A stretch of DNA of 12,479 nucleotides from Legionella genomosp. 1 (GCA_945901145.1 CAMDJY010000017.1:1-12479); one strand, 5' to 3'; positions 1 to 8,871 are shown, counted from the stretch's first letter. Program-made: numbers and translations. The notes: generated from the sequence alone by a model not told the origin.

Positions 1-935
1 AAATAATCGCCATTTAAATTTAGCGTTGCAATGACATCATAATCTTCTGGTCTTAACAATATTTGTTGTAAAAATGCATCCGCAATCACATCTTTGATAA
101 TAATTATTTTACCTGTTTTCGGGTTTTTAAATGACATCCAAGGGCCACCTTCATAAGGCGTTGCGCCAAAGACCTGACGCGCAACATCATAGCCCCAATC
201 TTTAAATGCCCCTTCAGTAAACTTCATAATGTTACCTTTATGCACTAAAGTCACTGACGACCTGTCGTTATCAATGGCATATTGGATTGCAGCTTTCACT
301 AATCGCGTCGTTCCCTCTTGCGACACAGGCTTAATGCCAATGCCACAATGCTCTGGAAAACGAATTTTCTTCACACCCATCGTTTCACGCAAAAATTGAA
401 TCACCTGTTTAGCTTCCAGAGAATCCGCTTGCCATTCTATGCCGGCATAAATATCTTCTGAATTTTCACGAAAAATCACCATATCGGTTTTCCAGGGCTC
501 TTTAACTGGACTTGGAACCCCCGTAAAATAACGCACCGGACGTAAACAGATATATAAATCAAGATCTTGTCGAATTGCAACATTTAAAGAACGAATACCG
601 CCACCTACCGGCGTAGTTAAGGGACCTTTAATCGAAACAACAAACGCTTTCATGGCTTCTAAAGTTTCTGCAGGTAACCATTGATGTTCGCCATAAAATT
701 TAACAGCTTTTTCACCAGCATAAATTTGCATCCAAGCAATGCGTTTTGTATCGCCATAAGCCTTGTGAACCGCAGCGTCAACCACGGCAATCATAGCCGG
801 TGTGACATCAACACCAATCCCATCACCCTCGATATAAGGAATAATCGGATGATTGGGGACGTTCAATGATCCGTCATGATTAAGGGTAATCGCTTGGCCT
901 TCTGCTGGAATAGTTATTTTATCAGTTTGCATCAT
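1..935 (-). CDS. icd: NADP-dependent isocitrate dehydrogenase (3' end cut off by window edge)
   Basis: Cytosolic TCA-cycle enzyme that oxidatively decarboxylates isocitrate to 2-oxoglutarate and makes NADPH. Reading the minus strand from the ATG at 935-933 gives an open frame of 311 residues to the window edge. About a quarter of the protein is missing, since E. coli Icd has 416 residues. Visible landmarks are YIEGDGIG (34-41), the substrate loop [10 protein letters not shown] (111-120), and LRPVRY and [11 protein letters not shown] after it. These are followed by [37 protein letters not shown] and a final NLNGD. Ser116 in the IRSLN loop corresponds to the E. coli serine phosphorylated by AceK; whether AceK exists here cannot be seen. 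GGAG lies 7 bases before the first of two consecutive ATG codons, which favours the first. Divergent from coaE. Identification is essentially certain. Confidence 0.97.
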   Translation of the reverse strand, partial: MMQTDKITIPAEGQAITLNHDGSLNVPNHPIIPYIEGDGIGVDVTPAMIAVVDAAVHKAYGDTKRIAWMQIYAGEKAVKFYGEHQWLPAETLEAMKAFVVSIKGPLTTPVGGGIRSLNVAIRQDLDLYICLRPVRYFTGVPSPVKEPWKTDMVIFRENSEDIYAGIEWQADSLEAKQVIQFLRETMGVKKIRFPEHCGIGIKPVSQEGTTRLVKAAIQYAIDNDRSSVTLVHKGNIMKFTEGAFKDWGYDVARQVFGATPYEGGPWMSFKNPKTGKIIIIKDVIADAFLQQILLRPEDYDVIATLNLNGDY

Positions 936-951
936 GGTGGGACTCCGAGTT

Positions 952-979
952 TTGAACGAAATAAAGAACATGATACCAT
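952..979 (+). promoter_or_regulatory. Candidate sigma70 promoter for coaE
   Basis: TTGAAC (952-957) and TACCAT (974-979) are separated by 16 bases. The predicted start near 986 gives a leader of about 35 bases to the ATG at 1021. The proposal fits the coaE start at 1021, because it would lie downstream of the alternative ATG at 934. The -10 box overlaps that of the divergent icd promoter by two bases, inside an 8-bp palindrome ACCATGGT (975-982). Confidence 0.35.
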
Positions 980-999
980 GGTCATCTGTAGATTCCCAA
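970..999 (-). promoter_or_regulatory. Candidate sigma70 promoter for icd
   Basis: On the minus strand, TTGGGA (999-994) and TATCAT (975-970) are separated by 18 bases. Transcription would start near 963, leaving a leader of about 28 bases before the icd ATG. The box matches are moderate and the position is sensible; no experimental support. Its -10 box overlaps that of the proposed coaE promoter. Confidence 0.45.
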
Positions 1000-1020
1000 G
1001 CACCTAATACCCGAGTAAAC

Positions 1021-1629
1021 ATGGTTTATTGCATAGGTTTAACCGGTACCGTAGCAAGTGGCAAATCAACCGCCGCGGCTTTCTTTGCCGCCCAAGGAAT
1101 CGCCATCCTAAGTGCCGATGATTACGCAAAGTGCTTAGTCATGCCTGGAACACAAGCTTTGCAAGAAATTAGAACACATTTTGGAGAGGAGATCTTACGT
1201 CCGGATGGCACACTCAATCGTCGCAAACTTCGCCAACGGATCATTGCTCTGCAAGCGGATCGAGAATGGTTGAACGCATGTTTGCATCCACGCATTCGAG
1301 ATAAAATGACCGAGGATCTAAAAAATATCCAAACCGCTTATTGTGTGATTGAAATTCCATTACTCACCCAGCGAGAACACTACCCCTATTTAAATCGGAT
1401 ATTATTAATTCAAGCGCCACAAGAACAACAAATTCAACGCCTAATAGCAAGAGATCATTGTTCTTATGATGAGGCAACAGCACTCCTAGCCACGCAACCC
1501 CACCATGAAATTCACGTATCATTAGCTGATGATATTATCCAAAATGATCAAGACTCAACGCTATTTATACAGCAATTAAATACTTTACATCATGACTATC
1601 TAAATTATTCTAAAGGCGCAAATAAATGA
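1021..1629 (+). CDS. coaE: Dephospho-CoA kinase
   Basis: Catalyses the last step of coenzyme A synthesis, ATP-dependent phosphorylation of the 3'-hydroxyl of dephospho-CoA. The 202-residue product matches the family size (E. coli 206). Seen in order: P-loop GTVASGKST (9-17), SADD (31-34) where the family has its conserved aspartate, LHP (88-90), PLL (113-115), the lid-region RD (144-145) and ADDIIQN (169-175). The frame is open back to an ATG at 934, but those 29 extra residues resemble nothing in the family and overlap icd regulatory DNA. The ATG at 1021 starts directly on the usual beta strand (MVYCIGLTG). The ribosome binding site is weak, only GAG six bases upstream. The last 25 bases overlap the 3' end of the convergent helicase gene, so no terminator lies between them. 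Confidence 0.95.
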   Translation: MVYCIGLTGTVASGKSTAAAFFAAQGIAILSADDYAKCLVMPGTQALQEIRTHFGEEILRPDGTLNRRKLRQRIIALQADREWLNACLHPRIRDKMTEDLKNIQTAYCVIEIPLLTQREHYPYLNRILLIQAPQEQQIQRLIARDHCSYDEATALLATQPHHEIHVSLADDIIQNDQDSTLFIQQLNTLHHDYLNYSKGANK

Positions 1630-3830
1630 TTAATATCAGATTCTGTTAGAGCTTCTACTGTACCCATCAACGCATCAGACAAAATGCTTTTAAATAATTG
1701 ACGCTTCCTGGCTTGCATAGTCATCATTGCTTCTTCCACCGTTCCTGTGGTAATCAAACGGTAAACAAATACGGGTTTTTGTTGTCCAATCCGATGAATT
1801 CGATCCGTTGCTTGATCTTCAACAGCAGGGTTCCACCAAGGATCATAATGAATCACAGTATCCGCTTGAGTTAAATTTAACCCAGTTCCGCCTGCTTTTA
1901 AACTAACTAAGAAAATAGGTACTTCACCTGCTTGAAACCGACGAACTAAAGTTTGTCGATCTTGCGTTTTACCCGTTAATTTTAAATAAGCATATCGTCG
2001 GGCTACAAGTTCTTCCTCAATCAAAGCCAGCATCGAAGTAAATTGAGAAAAAACTAAAACAGAACGACCTTCATCCATGAGATTATCCAAAAGCTCCATA
2101 CATGCTTCTAATTTTGCCGAAGAGTCATAGGCCATGGCAGCATCTGGTAAAGTCAATAAACGCGGGTCACAGCATACTTGACGCAGTTTTAATAATGCAT
2201 CTAATAAAATCAGATGACTTTTTCCTAACCCCTGCTTCGCAATCGCCTGCCGTACTTCCCGTTCGGTACTCATCCTTATTGCTTCATAAAGATCGCGTTG
2301 TTTTCCTGTTAATTGAATTGCGCGGGTAATTTCTGTTTTTTTAGGCAATTCACACGCAACTTGATTTTTAGTTCGACGTAACAAAAACGGTTGGATTCTT
2401 CGAATTAACAATTGCTGACGCTCTTTGTCTTGATATTTTTCTATAGGATTTCTAAAAAATTGTCTAAACTGCTTTCGATCACCTAATAAACCAGGTGTTA
2501 GAAAATGAAACAATGACCATAATTCCCCTAAATGATTTTCAAGAGGCGTACCTGTTAAGCACAAACGATGTTGCGCTTGTAACTGTTGAATAATTTGACG
2601 CGTTTTTGTTTGTGTATTTTTTATAAATTGTGCTTCATCCAAAATAATATAATAAAAACAATAGTCTATAAACCGATTTTTATCCCGTTGAACCAATCCA
2701 TAAGTCGAAATAATGACATCATATTGATCAAACTGATATTGAGAACGATCTTGACCATGATAAACCAGAACCTTTAAATTTGGGGTAAAGCGACGACACT
2801 CATCTAACCAATTACCGATGACACTTGTTGGCGCAATAATTAAACAAGCTTGTTGCAAACGATTTGCTTCTTTTTCATACTGTAATAAAGCTAGGGTTTG
2901 AATGGTTTTCCCTAGTCCCATATCATCAGCTAACACACCACCAAATCGACTCAGACGCAGACGTTGTAGCCAATTAAAACCTTGATATTGGTACTCTCTA
3001 AGCGTCGCCTGTAAACTTTTTGGAGCAGAAATATCAGGCAGGGACTCATGAGAAATTAAATGCTGTAGCATATGACGGAGTTGTTCTGTTCCCCGCCAAC
3101 GAGCAGCAGTCGCTTTGATTGCTTGCTCGGCTTCTTGCATAAACAAAAGCTGATAACGCGTTAAATACAAAACATGTAAATCTTTCGTGACTTGAGGAAT
3201 GCCCATATGCACTAATAACTCAATAAAAGGCTTCAAACGCAAAAACGGCACCTCAAGTGCTCGAGCATCTCCAATTGGTATACGAATCAATTTATCATCT
3301 GGCCAATGATCAAGATCACTCAAACCAAACTGCTCGATAAAAGAAATTACCCAAGCCACCAAACTAATTGATTTTCCATCAACCACAATCCCCAATTGAT
3401 AAGAAAAAAAATCGTGCGATGAACCATCTGGATCACAGTCTGAATACCAAGTCACCTCATCAGCATCAATAATATCTTCAGGCACAAAAGAGAACACAGA
3501 TGGGGTATCAAGCGGCTTAACTCGATATCTATCCTCAAATGCTGGAATAAGATCGAGTTTTTCACGCACCTCTAAAGAAAATAAACATGCTGCAACATGC
3601 TCACAATTGGTTTTTTTCTGACAGCTACACTGCGCTAACTGAGTCGGCCAGGTCTTAAAATCTAAAAATACATTATATATTTGCTGAGTCTTGCCCATGA
3701 CCCGAGCTTTTAGCAGACCATCACTTAAACGAATCGTTAATACCTTGCCTTCAGATGAAAAAGCCTGTCCTTCTTGCAGAACAGGCTTTGAAAATATTTT
3801 CATCATCTGGGATATCGCACGAGCTAACAT
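1605..3830 (-). CDS. SNF2-family DNA-dependent ATPase/helicase with SWIM zinc finger
   Basis: A superfamily 2 Swi2/Snf2-type ATPase expected to translocate on double-stranded DNA and remodel protein-DNA or transcription complexes; its bacterial substrate is unknown. The 741 residues hold a SWIM zinc finger near the N terminus (C68-x-C70-x5-C76-x-H78). A weakly conserved region to about 270 follows. The two ATPase lobes carry motif I DDMGLGKT (302-309), motif II DEAQ (398-401), LTGTP (425-429), motif V SLKAGGTGLNL (643-653) and motif VI QATDRIHRIGQ (673-683). All catalytic motifs are intact. Bacterial SWIM/SNF2 proteins are often around 900-1100 residues, so the region between finger and ATPase is short. 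The start at 3830 is bounded by an in-frame TAG six codons upstream; AGGA lies 13 bases before the ATG, a poor ribosome site. The gene begins 37 bases after htpG with no visible terminator, so read-through from htpG is likely. TTGTTA and GATATT 16 bases apart near the htpG end might be a weak promoter of its own. Confidence 0.93.
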   Translation of the reverse strand: MLARAISQMMKIFSKPVLQEGQAFSSEGKVLTIRLSDGLLKARVMGKTQQIYNVFLDFKTWPTQLAQCSCQKKTNCEHVAACLFSLEVREKLDLIPAFEDRYRVKPLDTPSVFSFVPEDIIDADEVTWYSDCDPDGSSHDFFSYQLGIVVDGKSISLVAWVISFIEQFGLSDLDHWPDDKLIRIPIGDARALEVPFLRLKPFIELLVHMGIPQVTKDLHVLYLTRYQLLFMQEAEQAIKATAARWRGTEQLRHMLQHLISHESLPDISAPKSLQATLREYQYQGFNWLQRLRLSRFGGVLADDMGLGKTIQTLALLQYEKEANRLQQACLIIAPTSVIGNWLDECRRFTPNLKVLVYHGQDRSQYQFDQYDVIISTYGLVQRDKNRFIDYCFYYIILDEAQFIKNTQTKTRQIIQQLQAQHRLCLTGTPLENHLGELWSLFHFLTPGLLGDRKQFRQFFRNPIEKYQDKERQQLLIRRIQPFLLRRTKNQVACELPKKTEITRAIQLTGKQRDLYEAIRMSTEREVRQAIAKQGLGKSHLILLDALLKLRQVCCDPRLLTLPDAAMAYDSSAKLEACMELLDNLMDEGRSVLVFSQFTSMLALIEEELVARRYAYLKLTGKTQDRQTLVRRFQAGEVPIFLVSLKAGGTGLNLTQADTVIHYDPWWNPAVEDQATDRIHRIGQQKPVFVYRLITTGTVEEAMMTMQARKRQLFKSILSDALMGTVEALTESDINHLFAPLE

Positions 3831-3867
3831 AGATAGGTTTGCGTCCTATGTATAGCGAATATCACCT

Positions 3868-5763
3868 TCATGCACTCATTAACAACTGATTGACACGATG
3901 CACAAAATCAACTGGATTCTCGAGTTGACCGCCTTCAGCCAGCAAAGCTTGTTGGAACAACACTATGACCCATTTTTCGAACAAAGCATCATCTTGAATA
4001 TCATGTAACCGTTGAATCAATGGATGCGAAGGATTGATTTCAAAAATAGGTTGTGTTTTGGGCATCTTCTGACCACTCGCTTGCAAGATACGTTGCATTT
4101 CAAGACCCATATCATGGTCATCAGCAACCACACATGCTGGTGAATCGGTTAGACGACTCGTGACTTGAACGGCTTTCACACGATCACCCAGTACATCTTT
4201 CATATGTTTCAGCAAAGGCGCCATCTTTTCTTCTTCAGCTTTAAGTTCAACGTCTTCATCGTCTTTAAAGTCAACTTTACCTTTACTGATCGACTGCCAT
4301 TGTTTACCTTCAAACTCACCCAAATAATTTACCAACCATTCATCAATGCGATCACTTAAAAGTAATACTTCAATTCCTTTTTTATTAAAAATTTCTAAAT
4401 GTGGACTATGTTTAGCAGCATTGTAATTCGAAGCAGTAATATAATAAATTTTATCCTGACCTTCTTGCATACGTTGAACATACTCGGAAAGTTTAACAGT
4501 TTGTTGTTCCGAAGTACTTTTCGTAGTGGCAAATCGCATTAATGACGCCAAGGTTTCTCGATTTGAAAAATCTTCAACAGGACCTTCTTTCAAGACCAAA
4601 CCAAACTCATCCCAAAACTTCTGATATGTTTCTGGTTCATTTTGACTCAATTTTTCTAACATTGAAAGAACACGTTTAGTACATGCTGCACGAATACTTT
4701 CTACTTGTTTATTGTCCTGCAATAATTCACGAGACACGTTCAGAGGTAAATCACTCGCATCGACAATGCCTTTGATAAAACGTAGATAACGTGGCAAAAA
4801 TTGAGATGCATCATCCATGATAAAAACACGTTTTACATAAAGCTTTAAACCATTTTTAGCATCTTGCTGCCATAAATCATAAGGTGCATGCGCAGGAACA
4901 TAAAGCAAACTAATATACTGCTGTTTGCCTTCGACGTGATTATGTGACCAAGTTAAAGGATCCTGATAATCATGTGAAATATGTTTATACAGAACTTTAT
5001 AATCTTCATCAGAAATTTCAGATTTTTGTAAAGTCCAAAGCGCCGTAGCTTTATTAACAGTTTCTACTGTTTCAACTTTATCTTCACTTTTTTTATCACC
5101 CTCAGCTTCGGCTTCACTGGGCTTTTGCATCACGATAGGCCAACAAATATGATCAGAATATTTCGTAATTAATCCGCGAATGCGCCAATCACTTAAAAAC
5201 TCTTTAACTTCTTCAGCTTTAAGGTGTAATGTGATACGAGTTCCACGAGATTCTTTAGGTTTATTCGCAATGGTAAATTCACCCTCACCCTGAGATTCCC
5301 AAATAATGCCCTCTTCTGGCAACGCCCCTGCCCGTCGACTTTCTACCACGACTTTATCAGCTACGATAAATGCAGAATAAAAGCCAACGCCGAACTGACC
5401 AATCAATTGTGAATCTCGGGCTTGTTCTCCTGATAATTGACTTAAAAATTCTTTGGTTCCTGATTTTGCAATCGTACCGAGATTTTCAATCGCTTCATCC
5501 CAAGATAATCCAATCCCGTTGTCTTCAATCGTCAAAGTTTTTAATGTTTCATTAAATTTGATGATAATGCGCAAATCAGAATCTTTTTCATAAAGACCTG
5601 AGTTTGATAACGCTAAAAATCGTAATTTATCGAGTGCGTCAGATGCATTAGAAATTAATTCACGTAAAAATATTTCTTTATTACTATACAAAGAATGCAC
5701 TACCAAATGTAACATTTGTTTAACTTCGGTCTGAAAACCCATAGTTTGTTGTTTATTTGACAT
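3868..5763 (-). CDS. htpG: Molecular chaperone HtpG (Hsp90 family)
   Basis: Cytosolic ATP-dependent Hsp90 chaperone that helps refold and mature client proteins, usually with DnaK. The length of 631 residues compares with 624 in E. coli. The N-terminal GHKL ATPase domain shows [10 protein letters not shown] with the catalytic Glu35 and Asn39, DNGIG (81-85), the lid motif [11 protein letters not shown] (122-132) and RGTRITLHL (173-181). A charged linker rich in E, K and D follows at about 215-240. The middle domain contains [11 protein letters not shown] with the conserved ATP-contacting arginine. The C-terminal dimerisation domain is complete. AGGAG sits 10 bases before the ATG. The gene lies 69 bases downstream of gltX on the same strand and has its own heat-shock-like promoter at 5809-5837. 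It probably also supplies transcription to the SNF2 gene 37 bases downstream. Confidence 0.98.
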   Translation of the reverse strand: MSNKQQTMGFQTEVKQMLHLVVHSLYSNKEIFLRELISNASDALDKLRFLALSNSGLYEKDSDLRIIIKFNETLKTLTIEDNGIGLSWDEAIENLGTIAKSGTKEFLSQLSGEQARDSQLIGQFGVGFYSAFIVADKVVVESRRAGALPEEGIIWESQGEGEFTIANKPKESRGTRITLHLKAEEVKEFLSDWRIRGLITKYSDHICWPIVMQKPSEAEAEGDKKSEDKVETVETVNKATALWTLQKSEISDEDYKVLYKHISHDYQDPLTWSHNHVEGKQQYISLLYVPAHAPYDLWQQDAKNGLKLYVKRVFIMDDASQFLPRYLRFIKGIVDASDLPLNVSRELLQDNKQVESIRAACTKRVLSMLEKLSQNEPETYQKFWDEFGLVLKEGPVEDFSNRETLASLMRFATTKSTSEQQTVKLSEYVQRMQEGQDKIYYITASNYNAAKHSPHLEIFNKKGIEVLLLSDRIDEWLVNYLGEFEGKQWQSISKGKVDFKDDEDVELKAEEEKMAPLLKHMKDVLGDRVKAVQVTSRLTDSPACVVADDHDMGLEMQRILQASGQKMPKTQPIFEINPSHPLIQRLHDIQDDALFEKWVIVLFQQALLAEGGQLENPVDFVHRVNQLLMSA

Positions 5764-5808
5764 CGCTTTTAATCTCCTATTTCAACCTACATAGCCAATC
5801 TATCTGTC

Positions 5809-5837
5809 TATATAAGGCCTTATCTATAAATTTCAAC
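5809..5837 (-). promoter_or_regulatory. Candidate heat-shock (sigma32-like) / sigma70 promoter of htpG, overlapping the gltX stop codon
   Basis: On the minus strand GTTGAAA (5837-5831) is followed after 13 bases by CCTTATAT (5817-5810). The known sigma32 pattern is CTTGAAA, 11-16 bases, CCCCATnT, so this matches six of seven and five of seven defined positions. Read as sigma70, TTGAAA, 16 bases, TATATA (5814-5809) is also a good promoter. The start would fall near 5802, about 38 bases before the htpG ATG. The TGA inside TTGAAA is the gltX stop codon. A perfect 12-bp palindrome ATAAGGCCTTAT (5812-5823) covers the spacer and most of the -10 element. No CIRCE element is visible. Confidence 0.6.
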
Positions 5838-7245
5838 CCCCAACACGTGCTCGAATCGTTTCCAAAGCCCACGCCATTCTCGCTAATACCCTTTGCTGAC
5901 CTACTAATATCAACGTCTGATCAATGGCTGGAGACATTTTTGTGCCAGTAATGGCGACACGTAATGGTTGAGCAATTTTACCCATGTTCATTTCAAACAA
6001 AGCGCAAACGTCATCAATAACAGACTGCACAGCTTGTGCTTCCCAAATCGGTAATGCTTTAAAGCGTTCATGCAAAGCCATAAAAGGCTCCAGGACAACA
6101 GGTCGTAAGAATTTCTTAACTGCTTCGTCATCATGAATAATATTATCTTGATAAAAATATCGACTATTTTCAAACAATTCAACCAGCGTTTTACTGCGTT
6201 CAGCTTGCACATGGACCAAATCTTCTAATGCTGGGCCATGGGTAACATCAAGACCTTCCTGCTGAAAATGCCAAGCAAGTGCTTTGGCAACGCTTTGTGC
6301 ATCATCAGTTTTTAAATAGTGTTGGTTCAGCCAATATAGCTTTTCATAATTGAACGTTGCAACGCCACGATTCACGTGCTGTAAGTCAAAATACCTTGCC
6401 ATTTCATCTAAACTAAAAATTTCTTGATCACCATGTGACCAACCAAGACGTACCAGGTAATTTAACAAAGCATGCGGTAAAATGCCCATGTCTCTAAACT
6501 GTAAGACACTCACGGCACCATGGCGTTTGGAAAGACGCTTGCCATCTTCTCCTAAAATCATAGGAAGATGGGCAAATACTGGAATTGGTGCACCCAGTGC
6601 TTGGTATAAGTTAATTTGTCTTGGTGTATTATTAATATGGTCATCACCGCGAATAACATGCGTAATCTCCATATCCCAATCATCAATCACCACAGCAAAA
6701 TTATAAGTTGGATGACCGTCTGATCGAATTAAAATCAAATCATCCAGTTCATGGTTATCTACCTGAATCTCTCCATAGACTTCATCAGAAAAAGCAACAA
6801 TGCCCTCTAATGGATTCTTAAAGCGGATGACATAGGATTCACCATCTGCTGGTAATAAATTTTTATGCCGACAATGACCATCATATTTAGGCTTTTGTTT
6901 GAGCTCCAATTGCGTCTCACGCAGAGATTCTAAACGCGCCTTGCTACAGGTGCAGTAGTAAGCTTTTTCCTCTGCCAATAATTGTTCAGCAAGTGCCTGA
7001 TAACGTGCATAGCGATCGGTTTGATAAATAGGACCTTCATCGTAATTTAATCCAAGCCAAGCCATGCCCGACAAAATCGCCTCCACCGACTCAGACGTTG
7101 AACGCACTTCATCAGTATCCTCAATCCGTAAAATAAACTGCCCCTGGTGATGCTTAGCAAACAACCATGCAAATAAGGCTGTTCGAGCCGAACCTACATG
7201 TAAAAATCCCGTTGGGCTTGGGGCAAAGCGCGTTCTAACACGCAT
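5833..7245 (-). CDS. gltX: Glutamyl-tRNA synthetase
   Basis: Class I aminoacyl-tRNA synthetase that charges tRNA-Glu with glutamate for translation. From the ATG at 7245 the product has 470 residues (E. coli 471). The HIGH-type signature is within FAPSPTGFLHVGSART (7-22), and the KMSKS-type loop is KRLSKRHGA (236-244). The zinc ligands C98, C100, C125 and H127 sit at the same numbers as in E. coli. ELDDL, THVIRGDDHINNTPRQ and LLNYLVRLGWSHGDQEIF are further family hallmarks. The frame extends eight codons further to an ATG at 7269. The internal ATG is preferred because GGAG stands five bases before it and the protein then begins MRVRTRFAPSP, like its relatives. It shares a divergent promoter region with the phosphofructokinase gene, and its stop codon is part of the proposed htpG promoter. 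Confidence 0.97.
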   Translation of the reverse strand: MRVRTRFAPSPTGFLHVGSARTALFAWLFAKHHQGQFILRIEDTDEVRSTSESVEAILSGMAWLGLNYDEGPIYQTDRYARYQALAEQLLAEEKAYYCTCSKARLESLRETQLELKQKPKYDGHCRHKNLLPADGESYVIRFKNPLEGIVAFSDEVYGEIQVDNHELDDLILIRSDGHPTYNFAVVIDDWDMEITHVIRGDDHINNTPRQINLYQALGAPIPVFAHLPMILGEDGKRLSKRHGAVSVLQFRDMGILPHALLNYLVRLGWSHGDQEIFSLDEMARYFDLQHVNRGVATFNYEKLYWLNQHYLKTDDAQSVAKALAWHFQQEGLDVTHGPALEDLVHVQAERSKTLVELFENSRYFYQDNIIHDDEAVKKFLRPVVLEPFMALHERFKALPIWEAQAVQSVIDDVCALFEMNMGKIAQPLRVAITGTKMSPAIDQTLILVGQQRVLARMAWALETIRARVGG

Positions 7246-7255
7246 AACGACTCCA

Positions 7256-7284
7256 TTTACGATTATCACATAACTCTCTATAAT
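7256..7284 (+). promoter_or_regulatory. Candidate sigma70 promoter for the phosphofructokinase gene
   Basis: TTTACG (7256-7261), 17 bases, then a consensus TATAAT (7279-7284). The predicted start near 7291 leaves a leader of about 42 bases before the ATG at 7333. The -35 box matches four of six positions; the -10 box is perfect. Confidence 0.6.
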
Positions 7285-7285
7285 A
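7262..7285 (-). promoter_or_regulatory. Possible gltX -10 elements
   Basis: Two minus-strand hexamers could serve gltX: TATTAT (7285-7280), which overlaps the phosphofructokinase -10 box on the other strand, and GATAAT (7267-7262), preceded by TG in extended -10 position. Neither has a good -35 box at 17 bases, so the choice is uncertain. Confidence 0.3.
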
Positions 7286-7332
7286 CCTTATTTTTAAATC
7301 GAAGTGCATTAGAATCATAGGGAGAAGCGAAC

Positions 7333-8577
7333 ATGACTGTTAAACATGCAATTTACGCACAATCAGGTGGTGTCACCGCAGTCATTAATGCATCAGCTTG
7401 CGGGGTGATTCAAACAGCAAAAAACTACCCTGATAAAATCGGAACAATTTATGCTGCAAAATCAGGCATCATTGGCGCATTAAATCATGAGCTTATTGAT
7501 ACATCAAAAGAAGATGCGGCCAATATTGCAAAATTAATGCATACACCCTCCGGTGCTTTTGGTTCCTGTCGACATAAACTTAAACAGGACAGTGATGAAT
7601 ATGCGCGCTTAATCGACGTGTTTCAGGCACACAATATTGGATATTTTTTTTACAACGGTGGTGGAGATTCTCAAGATACTGCGCATAAAGTTGCTACGAT
7701 GAGTGCGAAGATGGGTTATCCAATCACCTGCATTGGTATTCCCAAAACAATCGATAATGATTTACCATTTACCGACACCTGCCCAGGTTTCGGATCTGTG
7801 GCTAAGTATGTGGCCATATCAACCCTGGAAGCAGGTTTTGACGTTGCTTCTATGGCGGAATCATCAACAAAGGTATTTATTCTTGAAGTCATGGGACGCC
7901 ATGCAGGTTGGATTGCTGCAGCCAGTGGACTTGCAGGCCAACATGCTTTCGAACCACCGCATATTATTTTATTTCCAGAGGTCCTCTTCCAGCCGCAAAT
8001 ATTTTTAGAACGTGTAGCACAAACAGTTAAATCTTATGGCTATTGTGTCATTGTCGTTTCCGAGGGCGTGCGTAATGAAACAGGTCAATTTTTAAGTGAC
8101 GCGGGGGTAAAAGATGCCTTTGGACACGCGCAACTTGGGGGTGTAGCGCCGATATTAGCAAACTTAATCAAGCAACATTTAAATCTTAAATATCATTGGG
8201 CAGTTGCCGATTATTTACAACGTGCCGCTCGCCATATCGCCTCTCAAGTGGATGTCGATCAAGCCTATGCTTTGGGCAAAGCAGCAGTAGAATTAGCTGT
8301 CAGTGGTCACAATGCAATTATGCCAATCATCGTTCGAGAACAAGATTCACCCTATCTCTGGTCTATCAGTCATGTGCCTTTAGCCGATGTCGCAAACCAA
8401 GAAAAGAAAATGCCGCGAGAATATATAACAGAAGATGGCTTTGGAATCACCGATGCTTGCAGACGCTACCTCGAACCACTGATTCAAGGCGAAGCGTACC
8501 CGCCGTATATCAATGGCCTACCAGATTACGTGCGCTTAAAAAACGAACTGGTACGCCGAAAAGCTCAGGAAGCTTAA
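7333..8577 (+). CDS. pfp: Pyrophosphate-dependent 6-phosphofructokinase
   Basis: Phosphorylates fructose 6-phosphate to fructose 1,6-bisphosphate, using pyrophosphate, in cytosolic glycolysis; the PPi reaction is reversible and can also serve gluconeogenesis. The 414-residue protein opens with AQSGGVTAVINAS (9-21). NGGGDS (108-113) and PKTIDND (137-143) follow. In ATP-dependent enzymes the equivalent positions are two glycines (E. coli Gly104 and Gly124). Here they are Asp112 and Lys138, the residues known to mark PPi specificity. Asp141 is the expected catalytic base, and MGRHAGW (187-193) binds the sugar phosphate. GGAG lies eight bases before the ATG. It is transcribed divergently from gltX and converges on the toxin gene 15 bases beyond its stop. 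PPi use is inferred from these residues, not measured. Confidence 0.94.
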   Translation: MTVKHAIYAQSGGVTAVINASACGVIQTAKNYPDKIGTIYAAKSGIIGALNHELIDTSKEDAANIAKLMHTPSGAFGSCRHKLKQDSDEYARLIDVFQAHNIGYFFYNGGGDSQDTAHKVATMSAKMGYPITCIGIPKTIDNDLPFTDTCPGFGSVAKYVAISTLEAGFDVASMAESSTKVFILEVMGRHAGWIAAASGLAGQHAFEPPHIILFPEVLFQPQIFLERVAQTVKSYGYCVIVVSEGVRNETGQFLSDAGVKDAFGHAQLGGVAPILANLIKQHLNLKYHWAVADYLQRAARHIASQVDVDQAYALGKAAVELAVSGHNAIMPIIVREQDSPYLWSISHVPLADVANQEKKMPREYITEDGFGITDACRRYLEPLIQGEAYPPYINGLPDYVRLKNELVRRKAQEA

Positions 8578-8604
8578 ATGAAAGATGTCAGTTTAGGTTT
8601 TTTT
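8573..8604 (+). terminator. Possible weak intrinsic terminator of the phosphofructokinase gene
   Basis: CTTAAAT (8573-8579) can pair with GTTTAGG (8591-8597) through seven pairs, two of them G-U, around an 11-base loop. Seven T residues (8598-8604) follow. The stem is AT-rich and begins within the stop region of the gene; the T run lies inside the 3' end of the convergent toxin gene. The U-tract is good and the stem poor. Confidence 0.35.
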
Positions 8605-8871
8605 CAAATCTCGGTAAAAATTTTCATGTACGCCGAGCGCAAGCAATATTCTATTGAGAGGATCCCATTCATAAGCTAACAGAAACTCCTGATGATGCAT
8701 TTTAAATTTGTAAACAAACACACCGGCGAGATCTCCCTTTTTTTCTTCACCTAGCGTCGGGTCGTCTACAATCTCTAAAATCGCATCATTGACCATTTGC
8801 TTCTGTTGTTGATGAAGTTTTTTATACACTCTTTTGAATGCTGGCATTTGCCTAATAATAACATCAGTCAT
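8593..8871 (-). CDS. RelE/ParE-family toxin of a type II toxin-antitoxin module
   Basis: A 92-residue basic protein with the compact RelE/ParE pattern. An N-terminal helix contains AFKRVYKKL (11-19). EKKGDLAGVFVYKFK (43-57) and FLLAYEWD (63-70) follow, and the C terminus is LALGVHENFYRDLKK (77-91). Relatives either cleave mRNA at the ribosome (RelE/HigB type) or poison DNA gyrase (ParE type). The sequence alone does not decide which; His82, Tyr86 and Arg87 are candidate functional residues. The ATG overlaps the antitoxin stop as ATGA (8871-8868) and has no clear ribosome binding site, so translation is probably coupled to the antitoxin. The frame is intact, so the toxin may be active. No terminator is seen after it; it runs tail to tail into the phosphofructokinase gene. 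Confidence 0.85.
   Translation of the reverse strand: MTDVIIRQMPAFKRVYKKLHQQQKQMVNDAILEIVDDPTLGEEKKGDLAGVFVYKFKMHHQEFLLAYEWDPLNRILLALGVHENFYRDLKKT

Noticed and set aside
934..1020. Upstream extension of coaE to the ATG at 934
   Set aside because: It adds 29 residues unlike any dephospho-CoA kinase and covers the divergent promoter region. The family's start fits the ATG at 1021.
1605..1629. The coaE/helicase tail-to-tail overlap as a sign of a frameshift or broken gene
   Set aside because: Both proteins end at plausible family positions and lengths; a short convergent overlap is common in compact genomes.
7246..7269. Longer gltX start at 7269
   Set aside because: Eight extra residues precede the conserved start; the ATG at 7245 has GGAG at good spacing and matches the family N terminus.
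8196..8657. A 153-codon plus-strand open frame overlapping the end of the phosphofructokinase gene
   Set aside because: It is in another frame of a clear gene. Its translation is rich in Ser, Arg and Cys with no recognisable motif, and it runs on across the toxin gene. A frame shadow, not a gene.
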